Origin: Planococcus koreensis
GTDB taxonomy: Bacteria; Bacillota; Bacilli; Bacillales_A; Planococcaceae
Direction: 5' to 3'
Assembly (NCBI RefSeq): GCF_004761975.1
Contig: NZ_RQII01000059.1
Coordinates: 1 to 44,776 of the forward strand
Length of the DNA stretch: 44,776 nt
Made by a program: the position numbers and the translations under genes. This document shows positions 25,365-33,685 of this stretch, one piece after another. The stretch's first letter is position 1; each line of letters begins with the position of its first letter. The notes beneath the pieces are model-generated. The model was not told the origin of the DNA. It did not search any database and worked only from the letters and a program-made list of their open reading frames with translations.

Positions 25365-26681
25365 TTACCCTCCCACAAATTGTGCTGTCAAACGCTCGAC
25401 GCTTTCATCGAGCTTGGCTTTTTCGTAAATGTCCTGCTGCAGGTAATCTTTGATGAGCGGATAAGAGCGGATCGCATCATCTATCTCTTTGTTGGCGCCG
25501 CTCTTATAAGCGCCGATGTTGATGAGGTCTTCCGAGGCGTCGTAGGCGGACAGCAGCCGTTTGAATTCGACTGCCGCTTTCTGATGCTGTGGTGTTGTGA
25601 CATCGTGCATGACACGGCTGACACTGGCCATGATATTGATTGCCGGAAATTGCCCTTTTTGTGCAATTTTACGGTCAAGGACGATATGGCCATCCAGAAT
25701 TCCGCGCACCGCGTCTGCAATCGGTTCATTCATATCGTCTCCGTCGACGAGCACGGTGTAAAAAGCTGTGATCGAGCCTTTGCTTGATGTGCCCGACCGT
25801 TCGAGCAGTTTTGGCAACAATGCGAAAACGCTTGGCGTGTAGCCTTTGGTGGTCGGCGGTTCGCCAACTGCGAGTCCGACTTCACGCTGGGCCATCGCGA
25901 AGCGCGTCACCGAATCCATCATGAGCATGACGTTTTTGCCCTGATCGCGGAAGTATTCGGCAATCGCTGTCGCTGTCAATGCCCCTTTGATACGCTGGAG
26001 CGGCGTCTGATCTGACGTAGCTGCTATGACGACCGACTTTTTCAAGCCTTCCGGTCCGAGGTCGCGTTCGATAAAGTCACGCACTTCCCTGCCCCGCTCG
26101 CCGATCAAAGCGATGACGTTGATGTCGGCTTCTGTATTGCGGGCAATCATGCCGAGCAAGGTGCTTTTTCCGACCCCGCTTCCGGCGAAAACGCCGATGC
26201 GCTGGCCTTGTCCCACTGTCAGAAGTCCATCGATGGCACGCACGCCCACTTCAAGCGGCCTTGTGATGCGAGGTCGTTTTAACGGGTTTGGCGGTATGTT
26301 ATTCGTGGAGTATTTGGTAAGGCCTGAAGGCAAGGCGCTATCGTCCAGCGGCTTTCCTGTGCCATCGAGTATTTTGCCCAGAATCGAAGGGCCGACTTTG
26401 ATCTGCAGCGGAACACCGGTAGCTACCACCAGGCAGCCCGGACCGACCTGGGATAGATCCTGCAGCGGCATCAGTAAAATCTTGTTTTCCTTGAAGCCGA
26501 CGACTTCCGCTTCAATCGGGCGTTCGTAATGGTTCGGATACAGCAGGCACAATTCGCCGATTTTGGCGTAGGGGCCTTTCGATTCAATCGTCAGCCCGAT
26601 CACTTGGATCACTTTGCCATGTTTTTTCACCGGCTCCATCTCTGCAATCAATTCCATGTATTTATCTGTCTGAAGGTTCAT
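25365..26681 (-). CDS. fliI: Flagellum-specific ATPase FliI
   Basis: ATPase of the flagellar export apparatus, F1-beta-like, 438 residues. The Walker A motif G-S-G-V-G-K-S-T is at 167-174; A-L-I-G-E-R-G-R-E-V-R-D-F and V-M-L-M-M-D-S-V-T-R-F-A (Walker B) follow. The start is the ATG at 26681 with GAGGAGA ahead; it lies 20 bases inside the end of fliH. No active-site change is visible. Confidence 0.96.
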   Translation of the reverse strand: MNLQTDKYMELIAEMEPVKKHGKVIQVIGLTIESKGPYAKIGELCLLYPNHYERPIEAEVVGFKENKILLMPLQDLSQVGPGCLVVATGVPLQIKVGPSILGKILDGTGKPLDDSALPSGLTKYSTNNIPPNPLKRPRITRPLEVGVRAIDGLLTVGQGQRIGVFAGSGVGKSTLLGMIARNTEADINVIALIGERGREVRDFIERDLGPEGLKKSVVIAATSDQTPLQRIKGALTATAIAEYFRDQGKNVMLMMDSVTRFAMAQREVGLAVGEPPTTKGYTPSVFALLPKLLERSGTSSKGSITAFYTVLVDGDDMNEPIADAVRGILDGHIVLDRKIAQKGQFPAINIMASVSRVMHDVTTPQHQKAAVEFKRLLSAYDASEDLINIGAYKSGANKEIDDAIRSYPLIKDYLQQDIYEKAKLDESVERLTAQFVGG

Positions 26682-27459
26682 GGACTGTCTTCTCCTCACA
26701 ATAAGCGAGCATTTGCCGTTTGATTTCTTTCAGCTGGCTGTCGACGGTGACGTCGTAGGAGCCGCTGGCCGTATGGATCATGCAGCCGCCTTTCGACAGA
26801 TTGAGCACCGGCACCAGCTTCAATTCCGAATCCGCGCGGACATAGGTTTTCAGTTCACCAAGAAACGGCAGTAGAATCGGATAATCTTCCAGCGATACTT
26901 GCATGACGACATCTTCTGCTTCTTCCACACGTTTCAACGCGCGTTGGACAATTGTCAGCAATTGGCTGTCATGCTGCTTCAATTCATTTTTCAACACTTT
27001 TTCTGCGATGCGCACACTCAGCGTCAGCAGAAAAGGTTCGGCGTCCTGTACGATCTTCGCCTTTTCCTGGTACGCAGTCTCGATCAGCTGCTGCATGTCT
27101 TCGCGCGCCTGGCGGAATTCGTCCTCCGCCTGTTTGACGCCTGTCGCAAAACCACTTTCGTAGCCGCTTCGGGAAGCTTCTTCCGCCAAGCGCTGCGCTT
27201 CGGCTTCCGCTTGTTGGCGAGCGCTTTGCTGCATGTTGCTGATTTCGGCAAGTGCCGCTTCGCGTTCTTCCTGCAATTGGCGCAGGAGTTCGCTGTGCTG
27301 GGCTTGCAGCATACCGATTTCTTGCTGGAGTGCGTGCTTTTGCTGGCCTGGGTCGATGTCGCTCCCGAAAATGGCCAGCGGCTTTGTTTCAATTTTTCTG
27401 GTGCCGATGATTTTCTTGCCGAGCTCTGATGGCTCCTGGGTCCGAATGAGATTAGACAA
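26662..27459 (-). CDS. fliH: Flagellar assembly protein FliH
   Basis: Regulator of FliI and its link to the C ring (265 residues). It has a long coiled coil rich in Glu/Gln/Ala (residues about 38-95) and a V1/V-ATPase E-subunit-like C-terminal domain (L-S-V-R-I-A-E-K-V-L-K-N-E-L). The start is TTG with GGGGAGG 6 bases ahead, overlapping the fliG stop by 8 bases. Confidence 0.9.
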   Translation of the reverse strand: MSNLIRTQEPSELGKKIIGTRKIETKPLAIFGSDIDPGQQKHALQQEIGMLQAQHSELLRQLQEEREAALAEISNMQQSARQQAEAEAQRLAEEASRSGYESGFATGVKQAEDEFRQAREDMQQLIETAYQEKAKIVQDAEPFLLTLSVRIAEKVLKNELKQHDSQLLTIVQRALKRVEEAEDVVMQVSLEDYPILLPFLGELKTYVRADSELKLVPVLNLSKGGCMIHTASGSYDVTVDSQLKEIKRQMLAYCEEKTVHEPSDR

Positions 27460-28468
27460 TCATTTCCTCCCCTTCACCGCGCGCAACTGTAATTTCACCT
27501 TTTTCTTCCAGCCCGCGCACAAGCGCCACGATATTGGTCTGTGCCATTTCAACATCTTTCAGTTTGACTGGGCCCATCGATTCGATTTCCTCTTTGATGC
27601 TTTCAGCACGGCGTGCAGAAATATTGCGGTAAATGCCTTCTTTCACTTCTTCGTTCGCGACCTTCAATGCGTAAATCAAATCGGAGTCGTTGACTTCGCG
27701 GATAATCCGCTGGATTGTGCGTGAATCGAGCAGCACGATGTCCTCGAAGACGAACATGCGCTTCTTGATTTCTTCGACAAGGTCCGGCGATTCCAGTTCA
27801 AGTTCAGCAAGAATCGATTTCTCGGTGCCGCGGTCCACTTTGCTCAACACTTTGACGATCGCTTCGACGCCGCCCGTTGCAGTGTAATCCTGCGAACCGG
27901 TTGCCGACAATTTGCGTTCCAGAATCTGTTCAACTTGGTGGATGACTTCCGGCGATGTGCTTTCCATCAACGCGATGCGCTTCGCCACTTCCGCCTGTTT
28001 GCCCGGAGGCAACTGGGAAATGATCTGTGACGCTTGTTTCGGATCCAAATACGACAGCACTAGAGCGATTGTCTGTGAATGTTCATGCTGCAGAACCGAT
28101 AAAATCTGATTTGGATCCGCTTTTCTCGCAAAACTGAACGGCTTGATTTCCAGCCTGCTGGTCAAGCGGCCGATTGTCTCCAACGCCCGCTCTTTTCCAA
28201 GAGCCTTCTCCAATATGTCTTTCGCATAATCCAGGCCGCCTTCGTTCATGAAATCCTGGCCCAGGATCATGCCGTAAAATTCGTTCATCACTTGTTCAGT
28301 TTGGCTATTCTTCAATTGCCGGACATTCGAAATTTCAAGTGTCAGCTGGTCGATTTCTGTTTCGCTCAGCTGTTTGAAAATCTCGACCGATACTTCAGGT
28401 CCAAGACCCACCAGCAATACAGCCACTTTTTGCACCCCAGTCAACCCTTTCATGCGTTGTTTAGACAT
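27452..28468 (-). CDS. fliG: Flagellar motor switch protein FliG
   Basis: Rotor protein that meets the stator (338 residues). The N-terminal domain binds FliF (L-T-G-V-Q-K-V-A-V-L-L-V-G-L-G-P-E). The middle has E-H-S-Q-T-I-A-L-V-L-S-Y-L, where EHPQT is more usual. The C-terminal torque helix carries the charged pattern D-S-R-T-I-Q-R-I-I-R-E-V-N-D-S-D-L. GGAGGG precedes the ATG by about 8 bases. No unusual feature. Confidence 0.96.
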   Translation of the reverse strand: MSKQRMKGLTGVQKVAVLLVGLGPEVSVEIFKQLSETEIDQLTLEISNVRQLKNSQTEQVMNEFYGMILGQDFMNEGGLDYAKDILEKALGKERALETIGRLTSRLEIKPFSFARKADPNQILSVLQHEHSQTIALVLSYLDPKQASQIISQLPPGKQAEVAKRIALMESTSPEVIHQVEQILERKLSATGSQDYTATGGVEAIVKVLSKVDRGTEKSILAELELESPDLVEEIKKRMFVFEDIVLLDSRTIQRIIREVNDSDLIYALKVANEEVKEGIYRNISARRAESIKEEIESMGPVKLKDVEMAQTNIVALVRGLEEKGEITVARGEGEEMIV

Positions 28469-28479
28469 GGGCTACCCTC

Positions 28480-30111
28480 CTATTCATCAGCCATCCACGT
28501 ACGCAGCAATTTCGCAAAGTCTTCCGGCCGTTCTTTCGCAAGTTTTTCAATGGTCTTTCTTTTCGGATTCGACTTCGATGTCAGTTCCGCCAAATCGATT
28601 TCTTCGATTTCGTTGATGCGTGCGCCGTCTAGCGGCTTCTCGAACATACCGAAGTCAATTTCTTCTTCGTATTCCTCACGCTTTCTTCTGCGCGTCAAAG
28701 CGAAGATAATGATTCCGATCACCAATGCAGCGAGACTTCCGCCGATGACCCACATCAACCAAGCTGGTACAATCGTCCACCAGTTCTGGATCGGTTCAGT
28801 TTCTTCAATCGGCTGTTTGCCTTTGAATTCTGTCGCAAAAACGGAAATGCGGGTGTCCAAATCTTCCTGCGCGATGTCGTCGCCGTTCATGCTTAGCGTC
28901 GTCGCTACTGTATTGCTCAGCAAATTGCGGATATCCGCTACATTTTCCGGCGATAAACTGCCTGGATTATCAGGTACCGGAGGTTCCACGCCAACATTGA
29001 TCGTAATGTCATCAATGACGTATGGGCTCATTTCAATTTGCTTGTTGATGCGGTTGACTTCGCGGTTGATGCGTTCCTCAGTGCGCTCCGATTCACTCGA
29101 TCCGCCACCGTCCGCCGCTTCGTAATTCGCGATTTCCGACTCCCCGGTTCCGGAAGCATCTTCCAGCACTGCACCTTCGCTGTTATATGTTTCGACAATG
29201 CGTTCAACACTCAAGTCGATGCCTTCACCGGTTTTGGTATTGACCGGTTCAACGAGTTTCTCTTCCCGCTTTTCTTTGGTGAAATCCATGCTTGTCAAGA
29301 CCGACACCACCACTTTATCGTGGCCCATCGTCATGCCGAGCATTTGCTGAAGCTGGCGCTGGATGTCTTTTTCCACATCTTTCTGGATTTCACGCTGCTG
29401 CTGGTACACCGAAAGCGTCGTGTCCATTTGCTCTTCTTTCAGCGCTTCAAACACTTGCCCGTTCTGGTTCATGATGACAATCTGGTCAGCCGGCAGGCTC
29501 GGTACACTTTTGCTGATCAAATGGTACAAGCCATTGACTTCTTTTTGGTCAAGCTGGAAAGCCGGATCGCCTTGAATGACAACCGATGCTGTCGCAACTT
29601 GTTCTTCATCCGTAATCCAGACATTTTCTTTTGGCAGTGTGATCATGACATTGGCATCTTGGACGCCATCGATGCCTTTGATCAAATTCGCCAATTCGTT
29701 CTGCATCGCATCACGTTCGACGACGTCAAAATGGCGATCGGTCATGCCAAGTCCCATGTTCTCACTGAAAATGCTGTAATTGACATTGCCGCTTTGCGGA
29801 ATGCCATCTGCTGCAAGGCTGACTTTCAAATCCGCGACATTTTCTTTCGGTACGCTGATCGTCTTCGAATCGCCCGACACTTCCACCGGCACACCCTGCT
29901 CTTCAATCGCCGCTTTGATTTCCCCCGCTTCAGATGCGGATAAATCGGAATACAGCACCGCATAATCCGTCCGTCCATTCAAAAATACAAAAATCGAAAT
30001 CATCAGGATCGTCAAAAGTACCGAACCGGCAATCATCAACCTTGTGGATTTTGAAAAGCCGCCCCACGATTCCGTGACTTTTTTTCGGTAAACCGTCAAT
30101 TTCTCTTTCAT
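28480..30111 (-). CDS. fliF: Flagellar MS-ring protein FliF
   Basis: MS-ring protein of 543 residues. It has an N-terminal membrane span near 25-45, ring-building motifs (RBM1-3) in the extracytoplasmic part, a second span at about 450-473 (ending I-I-F-A-L-T) and an acidic C-terminal tail (ERPEDFAKLLRTWMADE) that binds FliG. AAAGGATG lies about 8 bases before the ATG. It is 11 bases upstream of fliG. Confidence 0.96.
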   Translation of the reverse strand: MKEKLTVYRKKVTESWGGFSKSTRLMIAGSVLLTILMISIFVFLNGRTDYAVLYSDLSASEAGEIKAAIEEQGVPVEVSGDSKTISVPKENVADLKVSLAADGIPQSGNVNYSIFSENMGLGMTDRHFDVVERDAMQNELANLIKGIDGVQDANVMITLPKENVWITDEEQVATASVVIQGDPAFQLDQKEVNGLYHLISKSVPSLPADQIVIMNQNGQVFEALKEEQMDTTLSVYQQQREIQKDVEKDIQRQLQQMLGMTMGHDKVVVSVLTSMDFTKEKREEKLVEPVNTKTGEGIDLSVERIVETYNSEGAVLEDASGTGESEIANYEAADGGGSSESERTEERINREVNRINKQIEMSPYVIDDITINVGVEPPVPDNPGSLSPENVADIRNLLSNTVATTLSMNGDDIAQEDLDTRISVFATEFKGKQPIEETEPIQNWWTIVPAWLMWVIGGSLAALVIGIIIFALTRRRKREEYEEEIDFGMFEKPLDGARINEIEEIDLAELTSKSNPKRKTIEKLAKERPEDFAKLLRTWMADE

Positions 30112-30143
30112 TTACGCTTCATCCTTTTCCTCATCTGCCTGAA

Positions 30144-30440
30144 TCATAATTGCATTCGCATGACTTCCTGGTAAGCTTCAACCACTTTGTTGCGGACTTG
30201 GACAGTCATTTGCAGCGACAAGCTCGCTTTTTGGGACGCAATCATCACTTCGTGGACGTCTTTCACTTCACCTGTCACCAATTGGCCGGTCAGTTTATCT
30301 GAATTATTCTGTGCGGCGTTGACATCTTCCAGCGACTTTTTCAACATATCGCCGAAACCGCCGACTTTGTTTTCTGGCTCAGGCTTTGCAACCGACAGCG
30401 GCTGCAGAAAAGGGGCTTGCATCGGGTTTATCGTTACCAT
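30144..30440 (-). CDS. fliE: Flagellar hook-basal body protein FliE
   Basis: Small rod adaptor (98 residues) joining the MS ring to the rod. The family features are F-G-D-M-L-K-K-S-L-E-D-V-N near residue 33 and V-H-E-V-M-I-A-S-Q-K-A-S-L-S-L-Q-M-T-V-Q-V-R-N-K near 62. The ATG at 30440 is chosen because GGAGG lies 5 bases ahead; upstream in-frame ATGs lack a site. Confidence 0.93.
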   Translation of the reverse strand: MVTINPMQAPFLQPLSVAKPEPENKVGGFGDMLKKSLEDVNAAQNNSDKLTGQLVTGEVKDVHEVMIASQKASLSLQMTVQVRNKVVEAYQEVMRMQL

Positions 30441-30511
30441 AATTACCTCCATAGCAATCAAATCGATTTTTTATTTATTGTTTGAACCTTAAATTTTTGA
30501 TTAGCTGCTGA

Positions 30512-30961
30512 TTATTTACCGATCTCCAAAGCTTTCATGAACATGCTTTTCGAGGCGTTCAGTGCCGTGACGTTTGCTTCATAAGAACGTGTCGCTGACA
30601 TCAAATCGACCATTTCTTTCACGGGGTCGACATTCGGTGAGAAGACGTAGCCTTCTTCATTCGCGTCGGGATGGGCAGGGTCATAAGTTTGGATAAATGG
30701 CGCTTGGTCTTCTTTGATAGAGGAAACCGATACGCCGGACACCGAGCTTTTGCCCATTGCCGAATGCAATTGCTGCTGGAACGGGCTGACGCCGCTTTGC
30801 GTCAGATCAACTGACTTCCGGCGGTACGGCACCCATTCGCCGTCGACGATTTTGGCGCGGTTTGTGTTGGCGTTGGCGATATTTGATGACACCACATCCA
30901 TCCGCAAGCGGTTCGCCGTCAAACCGGAAGCACTGATATTCAATCCATTGAACAAATTCAT
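30512..30961 (-). CDS. flgC: Proximal rod protein FlgC
   Basis: Rod subunit of 149 residues. The N-terminal motif is L-N-I-S-A-S-G-L-T-A-N-R-L-R-M-D-V-V-S-S-N-I-A-N-A-N-T, and the C-terminal helix contains M-V-D-L-M-S-A-T-R-S-Y-E-A-N-V-T-A-L-N. GGGAGG precedes the ATG. It follows flgB by 6 bases. Confidence 0.95.
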   Translation of the reverse strand: MNLFNGLNISASGLTANRLRMDVVSSNIANANTNRAKIVDGEWVPYRRKSVDLTQSGVSPFQQQLHSAMGKSSVSGVSVSSIKEDQAPFIQTYDPAHPDANEEGYVFSPNVDPVKEMVDLMSATRSYEANVTALNASKSMFMKALEIGK

Positions 30962-30967
30962 CGATTC

Positions 30968-31366
30968 TTACCTCCCATCAATTACACTGCGCAGCGAATT
31001 GAATTTTCCGTTGACCCGTTCGGTCAGGGCGTTGTACCATAATTGGTTTTTCGCTAGTTCTGCCATTTCTGCATCCATATCGACGTTATTGCCGTTTGGC
31101 GTAATCTTCGTAGAATTGTTTTCTTTGATTAAATGTGAGGATTCGCCGTTCTCCGTACTGAAGGCAATATGCTGCGGTTCGGTTTTGATGCTTGCCAGAG
31201 GCTGGCGATGTATTGCAGTATCAAGCGCTGACTGGAAGCTTACTTGTTTGCTTTTATAATTTGGGGTATCCACGTTTGCAATATTGGCGGTATGGACGCG
31301 CTGTTTCAAAGTGGCGGTTGACATGGCTTGCTCCAGCGACTGGAACGATTGGGGGAAAAGATTCAC
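30968..31366 (-). CDS. flgB: Proximal rod protein FlgB
   Basis: Rod subunit, 132 residues, first gene of the long operon. The motif is T-A-N-I-A-N-V-D-T-P-N-Y-K-S-K-Q-V-S-F near residue 30-48. I start it at a GTG (31366): GGAG then lies 8 bases ahead and the N-terminus (MNLFPQSFQSLEQAM) lines up with B. subtilis FlgB. The ATG two codons upstream is too close to the ribosome site. The leader carries a c-di-GMP-I riboswitch and terminator. Confidence 0.93.
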   Translation of the reverse strand: MNLFPQSFQSLEQAMSTATLKQRVHTANIANVDTPNYKSKQVSFQSALDTAIHRQPLASIKTEPQHIAFSTENGESSHLIKENNSTKITPNGNNVDMDAEMAELAKNQLWYNALTERVNGKFNSLRSVIDGR

Positions 31367-31401
31367 ATTCATTGCTCCTTTGCAAAAAATTATGACAATA
31401 A

Positions 31402-31430
31402 AAAAATCCTGCCTAAAAAAGGAGGATTTA
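31402..31430 (-). terminator. Leader terminator of the flagellar operon
   Basis: Minus-strand hairpin AAATCCTCC/GGCAGGATTT (arms about 31421-31429 and 31404-31413, one bulge) followed by seven T residues. It sits between the riboswitch and flgB. Its 5' arm can pair instead with an upstream GATTTA (about 31435-31440), giving a possible antiterminator. Confidence 0.75.
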
Positions 31431-31440
31431 GAGTAAATCG

Positions 31441-31538
31441 ACCATTTTTCGGTAACCCGGCTGCCGTATAATCTAATTACGTAGGCCCGTGGCTTTGCGT
31501 CCTTTTCTTTCGAATAAGTTTGCCATTATCGGAATGAT
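31441..31538 (-). promoter_or_regulatory. Cyclic-di-GMP-I (GEMM-I) riboswitch
   Basis: The minus strand reads the GEMM-I consensus in order: TGGCAAAC, a GAAA tetraloop, AGGACGCAAAGCCACGGGCC, then CGGCAGCCGGGTTACCGA. The closing stem P1 can form from ATCATT (31533-31538) and AATGGT (31441-31446). The GACGCAAAGCC and GCCGGGTTACCG parts hold the ligand-contacting G and C. It lies in the leader of flgB, before an intrinsic terminator. In Clostridioides difficile the same class controls the flgB operon by premature termination; an OFF switch is inferred here too. Confidence 0.92.
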
Positions 31539-31742
31539 AATCATATTTATTTGTTAAACTCGGTATTTTGTACCATTTTGAATTATTAGTTCGAAATTAT
31601 AGTAACATGTTTAGATTTGTTTGTATATTTTTCTTTTATAAATTTTTTATACTATATTTTCCATAAAAATATATTTATATTCACATTTTAATGTTATGAT
31701 ACGCGTAAATAAGCATATTCACTTTCGAGAGGAATGACCTAA
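31539..31742. promoter_or_regulatory. Divergent promoter region between flgB and flhO
   Basis: A very AT-rich stretch. On minus, a perfect TATAAT (complement of 31596-31601) would start the riboswitch-flgB transcript about 50 bases before the aptamer, but its -35 (ACAAAC) is poor; TATGAT at about 31541-31546 is an alternative. On plus, TATGAT (31695-31700) could serve flhO, with a weak -35. Neither strand shows a proper sigma-D site: a TTCCGATAA on minus has only 12 bases to the nearest TAAA. GAGAGGA precedes flhO. Confidence 0.35.
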
Positions 31743-32576
31743 ATGTTTCGCGGTTTATACACAGCCACTTCAGGGATGATGGCCCATAACAGAAAACAGC
31801 AAATTTTGACCAATAATTTAGCCAACGCCAACACGCCCGGTTTCAAAGGAGACCAAACCGTTCTCCGCTCGTTTCCGGACCAATTGATCAAGGCGATGGG
31901 AGCTGCAAAAACGCCAGCTGCCGGCCACCAAGTCGGCCACCTTTCAACAGGCGTCTACGCACAGGAAGGCATTCCTTCATTCGCCCAAGGGGCATTGAAA
32001 TCTACGGGCAATTCCACGGATTTCGCATTGATGGACGACTTATTGCCAGTGAATCCCGTGACCCAAGAACGGGGTTCGCTCGTATTCGCCGCAGCGCTTC
32101 CAAACGGTGAAGTGCGCTACACGAAAAATGGCCAGTTCTCGGTCGGCGCAGACGGTTTGCTGAAGACAAGCGAAGGCTATAACGTTCTCGGTGCGGACAT
32201 GTCACCAATCCAAGCGACCGACAACAATTTTACAGTTGAACAAAATGGTAGAATAACATTTGCAAACGGTAATGAGACTAATGAACTATGGATTGGGCAT
32301 ACAGAAAATCCTCAACAATTGGTGAAAGAAGGACACGGTTTATTCCGTTGGGAAGGCACGGATGCCCAAGCTCCACAACGGGCAGCTGACGTTCCATTTC
32401 TAAATAATTCCAGTTCATTCATTCAACAAGGGTTCATCGAATCATCGAATGTCGATCTTACACAGACGATGACCGATATGATGAACACCTACCGAGGCTT
32501 CGAAGTGAACCAGAAAGTCATACAGGCGTACGACCGGAGCATGGAAAAAGCGGCCAACGAAATAGGCCGGGTTTAA
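31743..32576 (+). CDS. flhO: Flagellar rod/hook-basal body protein FlhO (FlgF/FlgG family)
   Basis: Distal-rod type protein (277 residues), first of a two-gene plus-strand operon as in B. subtilis flhO-flhP. The start M-F-R-G-L-Y-T-A-T-S-G-M and N-N-L-A-N-A-N-T-P-G-F-K are the family N-terminus; the C-terminus has S-S-N-V-D-L-T-Q-T-M-T-D-M-M-N-T-Y-R-G-F. Exported by the flagellar system. GAGAGGA is 10 bases before the ATG. Divergent from flgB. Confidence 0.9.
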   Translation: MFRGLYTATSGMMAHNRKQQILTNNLANANTPGFKGDQTVLRSFPDQLIKAMGAAKTPAAGHQVGHLSTGVYAQEGIPSFAQGALKSTGNSTDFALMDDLLPVNPVTQERGSLVFAAALPNGEVRYTKNGQFSVGADGLLKTSEGYNVLGADMSPIQATDNNFTVEQNGRITFANGNETNELWIGHTENPQQLVKEGHGLFRWEGTDAQAPQRAADVPFLNNSSSFIQQGFIESSNVDLTQTMTDMMNTYRGFEVNQKVIQAYDRSMEKAANEIGRV

Positions 32577-32594
32577 AGGAGGAGACAATTTCAG

Positions 32595-33434
32595 ATGAAC
32601 ATTCAAATGAATTCAGCGGCAAATTCAATGCGTGAACTTCAAAAGAAAGTCGACGTCATTGCCAATAACATTTCCAACGTCAACACCAACGGCTACAAAC
32701 GGCAGGAAGCAACTTTCTCCGATGCCCTCGTTCAATCGATCACAAAACAAGCAGGCGCCGAGAACGAAATCGGCCGGCTTACGCCAAATGGCCTACGGAT
32801 TGGTTCGGGCGTCAAAATCGGCCAAACGGCGTTGCGCAATGAGCAAGGCGCGCTTCAACAAACCGGCCGCCAACTCGATTTCAATATACAAGGCAGCGGA
32901 TTTTTCCGCGTTTCAAATGGCGATAATGTATTTTACACAAAAGATGGTTCCTTCCAGGCGCAGCCCGTCCTTAATTCGAACCGTGTCAATCTTGTCACTG
33001 CGAACGGTGACGCTGTCCTGGACATCAACAACAATCCGATTTCCTTTGACGCCGATTACAGCAGCATCGAAGTAGGGCCAAACGGCGCCATTGAAATTTC
33101 CTACAAGACTCCCGGCAAGCAAGCAGATCAAGTACAGCTGAGTGTCGCCGACATTACGCGCCCCAATTTGCTGGAAAAAGCTGGCGGCAACCGTTATCAA
33201 TTGCCTGATACCGAAGGCGAGCAAATCGCGAACGGCACCTTGCGCATCATCGACCTGTCTGCTCAAAATGGCGGCGTCATCCGTGTCGGCCAAAACGCAC
33301 TCGAAGGGTCGAATGTCGATCTGACAGAAGAAATGACCGAATTGATCGCCACCCAACGCCTCATCCAATCCCAGGGCAAAGCGATTTCGTTTGCCGACGA
33401 CATGATGGGGCTCACGAACTCGATTAGAGGATAA
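32595..33434 (+). CDS. flhP: Flagellar rod/hook-basal body protein FlhP (FlgG family)
   Basis: Partner of FlhO, 279 residues. V-D-V-I-A-N-N-I-S-N-V-N-T-N-G-Y-K-R near residue 17-34, F-N-I-Q-G-S-G-F-F in the middle, and S-N-V-D-L-T-E-E-M-T-E-L-I-A-T-Q-R at the C-terminus. AAAGGAGGAG precedes the ATG. It follows flhO by 18 bases and is closed by a strong terminator. Confidence 0.9.
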   Translation: MNIQMNSAANSMRELQKKVDVIANNISNVNTNGYKRQEATFSDALVQSITKQAGAENEIGRLTPNGLRIGSGVKIGQTALRNEQGALQQTGRQLDFNIQGSGFFRVSNGDNVFYTKDGSFQAQPVLNSNRVNLVTANGDAVLDINNNPISFDADYSSIEVGPNGAIEISYKTPGKQADQVQLSVADITRPNLLEKAGGNRYQLPDTEGEQIANGTLRIIDLSAQNGGVIRVGQNALEGSNVDLTEEMTELIATQRLIQSQGKAISFADDMMGLTNSIRG

Positions 33435-33452
33435 AATTTTCATCAAGTTATT

Positions 33453-33500
33453 AAGGCCATAAGCAAACTCGAATCCATCGAGTTGCTTATGGCCTTTTTT
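33453..33500 (+). terminator. Terminator of flhO-flhP
   Basis: A long hairpin (about 19 bp with one bulged A; arms 33453-33472 and 33478-33496) followed by TTTTTT on the plus strand. Confidence 0.9.
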
Positions 33501-33535
33501 AGTGAATTCCAATAAAATAAATTCCATTTTTGGGG

Positions 33536-33640
33536 CTTACTTCCCCTGACATTGAAAATACTTTCTATTGGCAGCCGAATACTTTCTTTAGCCCTTCAAA
33601 TACTTCCCCAGCAGCCCACAATACTTTCCAAACCTGAAAA
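33536..33640. repeat. Five-unit 21-bp tandem repeat
   Basis: AATACTTtC recurs at exactly 21-base intervals: 33557, 33578, 33599 (AATACTTCC) and 33620, with a weaker fifth copy at 33536 (CTTACTTCC). The other 12 positions of each unit differ. The array lies between two convergent terminators, outside any gene. Confidence 0.7.
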
Positions 33641-33647
33641 ATGCCCA

Positions 33648-33676
33648 TAAAAAAAGCACCTGCGCATGCAGGTGCT
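33648..33676 (-). terminator. Terminator of the late flagellar gene run (after flgL)
   Basis: A perfect 9-bp stem AGCACCTGC/GCAGGTGCT (33655-33663, 33668-33676) with a GCAT loop, followed on the minus strand by seven T residues. It ends transcription 10 bases after flgL. Confidence 0.88.
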
Positions 33677-33685
33677 CTACAAATC

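Noticed and set aside
31520-31560. TTCCGATAA on the minus strand as a sigma-D promoter for flgB
   Set aside because: The nearest TAAA is only 12 bases away, and the sequence lies within the riboswitch 5' strand, so it is better explained as aptamer.
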